Positions 4,471 to 7,898 of a DNA stretch of 7,898 bases are shown here, one piece after another. Every line of letters starts with the position of its first letter. Positions within the stretch are counted from its first letter, which is position 1. This DNA is from an uncultured Prevotellaceae bacterium. GTDB lineage: Bacteria > Bacteroidota > Bacteroidia > Bacteroidales > Bacteroidaceae. The translations under genes and the position numbers were made by a program. The stretch is from contig CABSGW010000115.1 in NCBI GenBank assembly GCA_902477365.1, forward strand, positions 1 through 7,898, given 5' to 3'. Below the pieces are notes generated by a model. The model was given only the letters and a program-made list of their open reading frames with translations. It made no database searches and was not told the origin of the DNA.

Positions 4471-6948
4471 ATGATAAAAAATACCTTTTCCATGCTGCTG
4501 GCCGGCATGTTGGGACTGACCGCCTATGCCAACCACACAGGAACCGTTTTTATAGACAAGAACAACAACGGAGTTTTTGACCGTGGCGACAAGCCAATGG
4601 CCGGTGTAGCCGTGTCAGACGGTCTGCACGTAGTTCAAACCACCCGCGACGGATCTTTTTCCCTTCCGGGACATACCCGCGAACGTTTTATTTTCATCAC
4701 AACTCCTTCAGGCTACAAAACCAACAATCAGCATTATCGTGCCATACAAAGCGGAAAGGCTGTTTACGACTTCGGCCTACAGCCTTATCAAGGGACTATC
4801 AAAAAAGACGGAAGTCATGCATACATCCACATTGCCGATACCGAGATATTCAATACCAGCAACCATGAAGACTGGATTGGCAATGTGCGTAATTATGCGG
4901 CAAACGAAAAAGCCGCGTTTATTATCCACACAGGTGACATTTGTTACGAAAAGGGACTTAAAGAACACATCAGCCTTATGAACACTGCCAACATGCAATG
5001 TCCCGTATTCTATTGCATCGGAAACCACGATTTGGTTAAAGGAAAGTATGGAGAGGAACTGTTTGAAAAACTGTACGGGCCTGTCTACTATTCTTTTGAC
5101 GTTGGTAGCACGCACTACATTGTCACCCCCATGTTGGGAGGAGACCACAAACCGGGATATACCAAAACCGACGTTTACCGCTGGATGAAAAATGACCTGG
5201 CTCTTGTACCGAAAGGCAAACCCATTGTTGTATTCAACCATGACCTGCTGACATACAGCGACCGTTTCATTTACGGAATAAACGACCAAGAGCAAATAGA
5301 CCTGAACAAATTCAATCTGAAAGCATGGGTCTATGGGCATTGGCACATCAACTACATCAAAAAACAGGGTAGCGTATACACAATATCCACCGCCACACTG
5401 GACAAAGGCGGCATAGACCATTCCACCAGTGCTTTTCGCGTGATGCACGTTGACAGGAACGGAGACTTCACCTCTGACTTGCGGTACACCTATCTGGACA
5501 AACACATACAGATTTCCGCTCCCACCACCAGTCAAGTTCCGGTGTTACCTTCGGGAGCCGTTCCGCTTGTTGTCAACACCTATTCGTCAGTATCGCCTGT
5601 ACGACAGGTTACCTACACCTGCCTGGCTGGGCACAAACCCATTGCCTCGAAAAAAAAACTCCAACAAGTTACGGATTGGAGTTGGAACGCAACACTTCCG
5701 CTCACCCCAAAAGACACAGGTAAGACCATCACGCTACGAGCTGAAACCGTGTTTAAAAACGGGGAAACAGCACGCACAGAAACAACCTTTACCTATCGGT
5801 TACCAACCCAGCAAGTCCGTACAGGTAACGATTGGACCAACTTGTTGGGCAGCCACACACATACAGTCACGACGACTGATTCCGTGCGTCCTCCCCTACA
5901 AATGGCTTGGGTGCAGAATGTAGGCGCCAATATTTACATGACATCTCCACTTATCCACAACGGAACCGTTTACATTGCATCGGTAGATGAGAACTTAAAA
6001 GGTGAAGGAGCCATCTATGCGCTGGATGCGCAAACAGGATCTTTGCGTTGGAAGTATGGAGTACGCAACTCCATCAAAAATACCATAGCGCTGGAAAGCG
6101 GATGCGTACTGGCACAAGACGCCCAGGGATACCTTTATGCCGTCAATGCCGAAAACGGCAAACTGTGTTGGGAAAAACAGCTTCCAATAGCCGGCCTACC
6201 CTCCTTGATCGAAGGTGTGGTTGCAGCTAATGGCATTGTATATGCAGGAACCGGCAAGGGCTTATGTGCCATTAGCGTGAAGGACGGTCACGAAATATGG
6301 CGCAACAAAGACTGGGCACAAGGTGAAGGTACTACCACAACCTTTTCTGTCAGTGACAACATGCTGATTGCCTCTGCCCAATGGCGTGCCCTCTACGGCA
6401 ACGACCTGCATACGGGAAAACTCCGTTGGAAAGCCTCTGCCAACGGATTGAGCAACCGCGGTTCATCAGCCGCCGTACACGGTAACTTATTGTATCTCAT
6501 TTCGAACAAGTCATTCTTCATCCTCGAAGCCAACAGTGGCCGGGTTATCGTGCGTAAGGAGCTGCCTTTCAGTGTAGATGTCACATCCACGCCACTACTC
6601 ACCGACAATGCCATCATTTTCGGTTCGGCTCAAAACGGCCTGATAGCCCTTGATAATGAAACCTTAGACATGAAATGGCAGTTCAACACAGCCGATGCAC
6701 TGATTTACACCTCACCCTATTCGCGCAAAGAGGCTGCTGCTATCGAAACCAGCCCCGTCTTGTCAGGCAATACGGTATATGTGGGCGCTTCTGACGGAAC
6801 GCTATACGGCATTGATAAGGACAAAGGTACCTTGATATGGAAGCACGCCACCGGCGCTCCGCTATTCGGATCGGTAGCCTTATCGGGCAATGCGTTGGTC
6901 ACCGCTGACTTTGGCGGCAATGTGTATCTATTCACTAGTCGTCCGTAG
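4471..6948 (+). CDS. Secreted calcineurin-like metallophosphoesterase fused to a PQQ-like beta-propeller
   Basis: An 825-residue exported protein. Order of parts: signal peptide 1-20 (cleavage AYA-N); an Ig-like calcineurin N-terminal domain, about 24-105, with a calcium-loop-like DKNNNGVFD at 29-37; the metallophosphoesterase core, about 115-340; a calcineurin C-terminal-type domain, about 345-444; and a propeller, about 475-825. Core ligands are Asp123 (ADTE), Asp156 (HTGD), Asn185-His186 (GNHD), His257 (FNHD) and His290/His292 (GHWH). The first motif is D-T-E instead of the canonical D-x-H. The propeller has PQQ-type signatures such as ALDAQTGSLRW (517-527), with tryptophans at 527, 567, 610, 653, 736 and 790. 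It likely hydrolyses a phosphate ester in the periplasm, with the propeller binding a partner or polymer. PQQ itself probably is not bound, since no dehydrogenase residues were recognised. The ATG at 4471 is one base after the upstream stop, implying coupled translation. Confidence 0.9.
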   Translation: MIKNTFSMLLAGMLGLTAYANHTGTVFIDKNNNGVFDRGDKPMAGVAVSDGLHVVQTTRDGSFSLPGHTRERFIFITTPSGYKTNNQHYRAIQSGKAVYDFGLQPYQGTIKKDGSHAYIHIADTEIFNTSNHEDWIGNVRNYAANEKAAFIIHTGDICYEKGLKEHISLMNTANMQCPVFYCIGNHDLVKGKYGEELFEKLYGPVYYSFDVGSTHYIVTPMLGGDHKPGYTKTDVYRWMKNDLALVPKGKPIVVFNHDLLTYSDRFIYGINDQEQIDLNKFNLKAWVYGHWHINYIKKQGSVYTISTATLDKGGIDHSTSAFRVMHVDRNGDFTSDLRYTYLDKHIQISAPTTSQVPVLPSGAVPLVVNTYSSVSPVRQVTYTCLAGHKPIASKKKLQQVTDWSWNATLPLTPKDTGKTITLRAETVFKNGETARTETTFTYRLPTQQVRTGNDWTNLLGSHTHTVTTTDSVRPPLQMAWVQNVGANIYMTSPLIHNGTVYIASVDENLKGEGAIYALDAQTGSLRWKYGVRNSIKNTIALESGCVLAQDAQGYLYAVNAENGKLCWEKQLPIAGLPSLIEGVVAANGIVYAGTGKGLCAISVKDGHEIWRNKDWAQGEGTTTTFSVSDNMLIASAQWRALYGNDLHTGKLRWKASANGLSNRGSSAAVHGNLLYLISNKSFFILEANSGRVIVRKELPFSVDVTSTPLLTDNAIIFGSAQNGLIALDNETLDMKWQFNTADALIYTSPYSRKEAAAIETSPVLSGNTVYVGASDGTLYGIDKDKGTLIWKHATGAPLFGSVALSGNALVTADFGGNVYLFTSRP

Positions 6949-6969
6949 AGAAAACACTGTGCAATACAT

Positions 6970-7014
6970 TACATTGGCGGCCATCCTACTTTTTGTAAGA
7001 TGGCCGCCAATGTA
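6970..7014. terminator. Bidirectional hairpin between convergent genes
   Basis: Bases 6970-6985 (TACATTGGCGGCCATC) pair perfectly with 6999-7014, a 16-bp GC-rich stem. The inner TAC/GTA can add three pairs after one mismatch, leaving a TTTTT loop. It lies 21 bp after the metallophosphoesterase stop and 27 bp after the stop of the convergent maoC-like gene, so it can serve both. No strong U tract follows on either strand. Confidence 0.75.
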
Positions 7015-7041
7015 TAACGCCTTTAAGCAACAAACTGCTTC

Positions 7042-7506
7042 TTATTCAAAATAGTACAAGAATGTAGCTATACCTTCCAACGCTTTTTTAGGCGAATCTT
7101 TTATTTCGAGTGCGAACTTGATTTCGGCCTTAGTCACCCCACGTAAATTGACGATAGAATGCAAATCGGCCACTAACCGGATAGCACCACCCGAAAGCAC
7201 TGCTTGTCCGAATTTCATCTTATCCATGCCATAATTGACCATCATCTTCAGGTTATTCACCTGGATTATCTGATTCCAAAGATAGGGCAACATGGAAAGT
7301 GTAAGATAACCATGTGCAATTGTACTCTTAAAAGGCGTTTCAGCCTGAGCACGTTCGCAGTCCACATGAATCCACTGATGATCCAAAGTGGCATCAGCAA
7401 ACAAGTTGATACGCTCTTGTGGCAATTCCACATAGTCGGACACACCAATATTTTTCCCTAACAGAGCAGCAAACTCTTCATAGTTGTTAATCACTACTTT
7501 ACTCAT
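7042..7506 (-). CDS. MaoC/NodN-like (R)-hydratase family protein
   Basis: A 154-residue cytoplasmic single hot-dog protein of the MaoC dehydratase family, whose members hydrate trans-2-enoyl-CoA or similar thioesters. The active-site region FADATLDHQWIHVD gives the catalytic pair Asp42 and His47, and it is followed by the family's AHGYLTLSMLP at 64-74. The spelling D-x-Q-W-I-H resembles the NodN subgroup more than the PhaJ form, which usually has GDxNPxH; this is from memory of the families. The ATG at 7506 is chosen because the upstream extension to 7548 starts at TTG and crosses a promoter-like element. There is no thiolase, acyl-CoA dehydrogenase or PHA gene next to it, so the pathway is not indicated. 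It lies 62 bp downstream of the protease-like gene on the same strand with no terminator seen between them, so co-transcription is possible. Confidence 0.88.
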   Translation of the reverse strand: MSKVVINNYEEFAALLGKNIGVSDYVELPQERINLFADATLDHQWIHVDCERAQAETPFKSTIAHGYLTLSMLPYLWNQIIQVNNLKMMVNYGMDKMKFGQAVLSGGAIRLVADLHSIVNLRGVTKAEIKFALEIKDSPKKALEGIATFLYYFE

Positions 7507-7545
7507 ACGTATTTCAGCTTTTCTTATAAATAGTTTTCGAAACTG

Positions 7546-7553
7546 CAAAAGTA
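7546..7553 (-). promoter_or_regulatory. Possible -7 element of the MaoC-like gene
   Basis: TACTTTTG on the minus strand matches TAnnTTTG and sits 39 bp before the ATG at 7506. No TTG or TTTG is found 19-21 bp upstream, where the sequence is already the end of the preceding gene. It may be weak or non-functional, with the gene read from upstream instead. Confidence 0.4.
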
Positions 7554-7568
7554 CATATTTTTACGCAA

Positions 7569-7898
7569 TTAGCGTACCAGCACTTTACGCGAACTGGCCG
7601 AACGGGCTGTTTGGATGTGCAACACGTAGCAACCGGGCACATAATGACTAAGATCCAAGACCTCCTCGTGACCGCAAGAGACGGCCGATAAACGGCGCTC
7701 TGACACAGTTATACCCGAGAGCGTGACCAAACGAATCACCGCACCGCGTTCGTTGTTGTTGAACAATACTTTCCAACAATTATCCCCTTTGTACAAGGTG
7801 ATGGGAGTTTCGCTATCCGCAGGTTGGTCTACACCGTTCAAAACAACCAGTTTCAGGCACTCCTTCAACCCATTGTAGGCATCAATCTTACCATACCC
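7569..7898 (-). CDS. C-terminal part of a probable S8 (subtilisin-like) protease with T9SS-type sorting domain
   Basis: The frame is open from the window edge to a TAA at 7569, so 109 residues of a longer protein are visible. The TTG at 7868 is internal and is not a start. The first visible residues, GYGKIDAYNGLKECLK, match the helix that closes the subtilase catalytic domain (GxGxxxA pattern after the catalytic serine), which lies outside the window. After a linker (residues about 20-35) come about 75 residues resembling a type A T9SS C-terminal domain: CWKVLF, then IRLVTLSGITVSERRL, then DLSHYVPGCYVLHI and the basic end SSRKVLVR. Such domains direct cargo through the type IX secretion system to the cell surface or medium. 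Protease identity is inferred from one short motif; the sorting-domain-like end is better supported. Confidence 0.6.
   Translation of the reverse strand, partial: GYGKIDAYNGLKECLKLVVLNGVDQPADSETPITLYKGDNCWKVLFNNNERGAVIRLVTLSGITVSERRLSAVSCGHEEVLDLSHYVPGCYVLHIQTARSASSRKVLVR

Noticed and set aside
4777..5535. A 252-codon open frame on the minus strand
   Set aside because: It lies wholly inside the metallophosphoesterase gene, its translation has no recognisable domain, and the plus-strand frame carries all the catalytic motifs. It is a shadow of that gene.
5950..6948. Quinoprotein (PQQ-dependent) dehydrogenase domain
   Set aside because: The repeats match the PQQ-like propeller pattern, but no dehydrogenase catalytic region or disulfide-ring motif was recognised, and the rest of the protein is a phosphoesterase.

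Overview
The window looks like a chromosomal segment of a Bacteroidales bacterium (phylum Bacteroidota). The protein families point that way: an OmpA protein with the GYASPEG-type C-terminal domain, a DUF3467 protein beside the str operon, a phosphoesterase with calcineurin-type N- and C-terminal accessory domains, and a protein ending in what looks like a type IX secretion (T9SS) sorting domain. Nearly every transcription unit also has a promoter of the Bacteroidetes pattern (TTTG or TTG, about 20 bp, TAnnTTTG). Genus cannot be fixed from the sequence alone. No rRNA, tRNA, CRISPR array, insertion sequence or phage gene was seen.

Left part, minus strand: the start of the str operon in the order rpsL (S12), rpsG (S7), fusA (EF-G, cut by the window edge), driven by a promoter about 80 bp upstream of rpsL. 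After a gene-free stretch of about 360 bp comes a DUF3467 gene with its own promoter and its own hairpin terminator, so it appears to be a separate transcription unit. rpoC, which from memory is next to this small gene in several Bacteroides, is not here.

Middle part, plus strand: divergent from DUF3467 is an OmpA-family outer-membrane protein (signal peptide, beta-barrel, coiled coil, peptidoglycan-binding-type domain), ended by a strong hairpin. The 3' arm of that hairpin doubles as the upstream element of the next promoter. That promoter drives a two-gene operon with only 1 bp between stop and start: a lipoprotein of the endonuclease/exonuclease/phosphatase fold, then a secreted 825-residue metallophosphoesterase carrying a C-terminal eight-repeat PQQ-like beta-propeller. 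Both gene products are exported metal-dependent phosphoesterases, so they probably act on the same or successive phosphate esters in the envelope. The substrate is not evident. This operon is the least ordinary part of the window.

Right part, minus strand: a 16-bp perfect hairpin separates the operon from a convergent MaoC/NodN-like hydratase gene. Upstream of that gene is the 3' end of a gene whose visible product resembles the end of a subtilisin-like (S8) protease domain followed by a T9SS-type sorting domain. No mobile or defence system was found. The window is mostly core genome plus a small envelope phosphoesterase operon.
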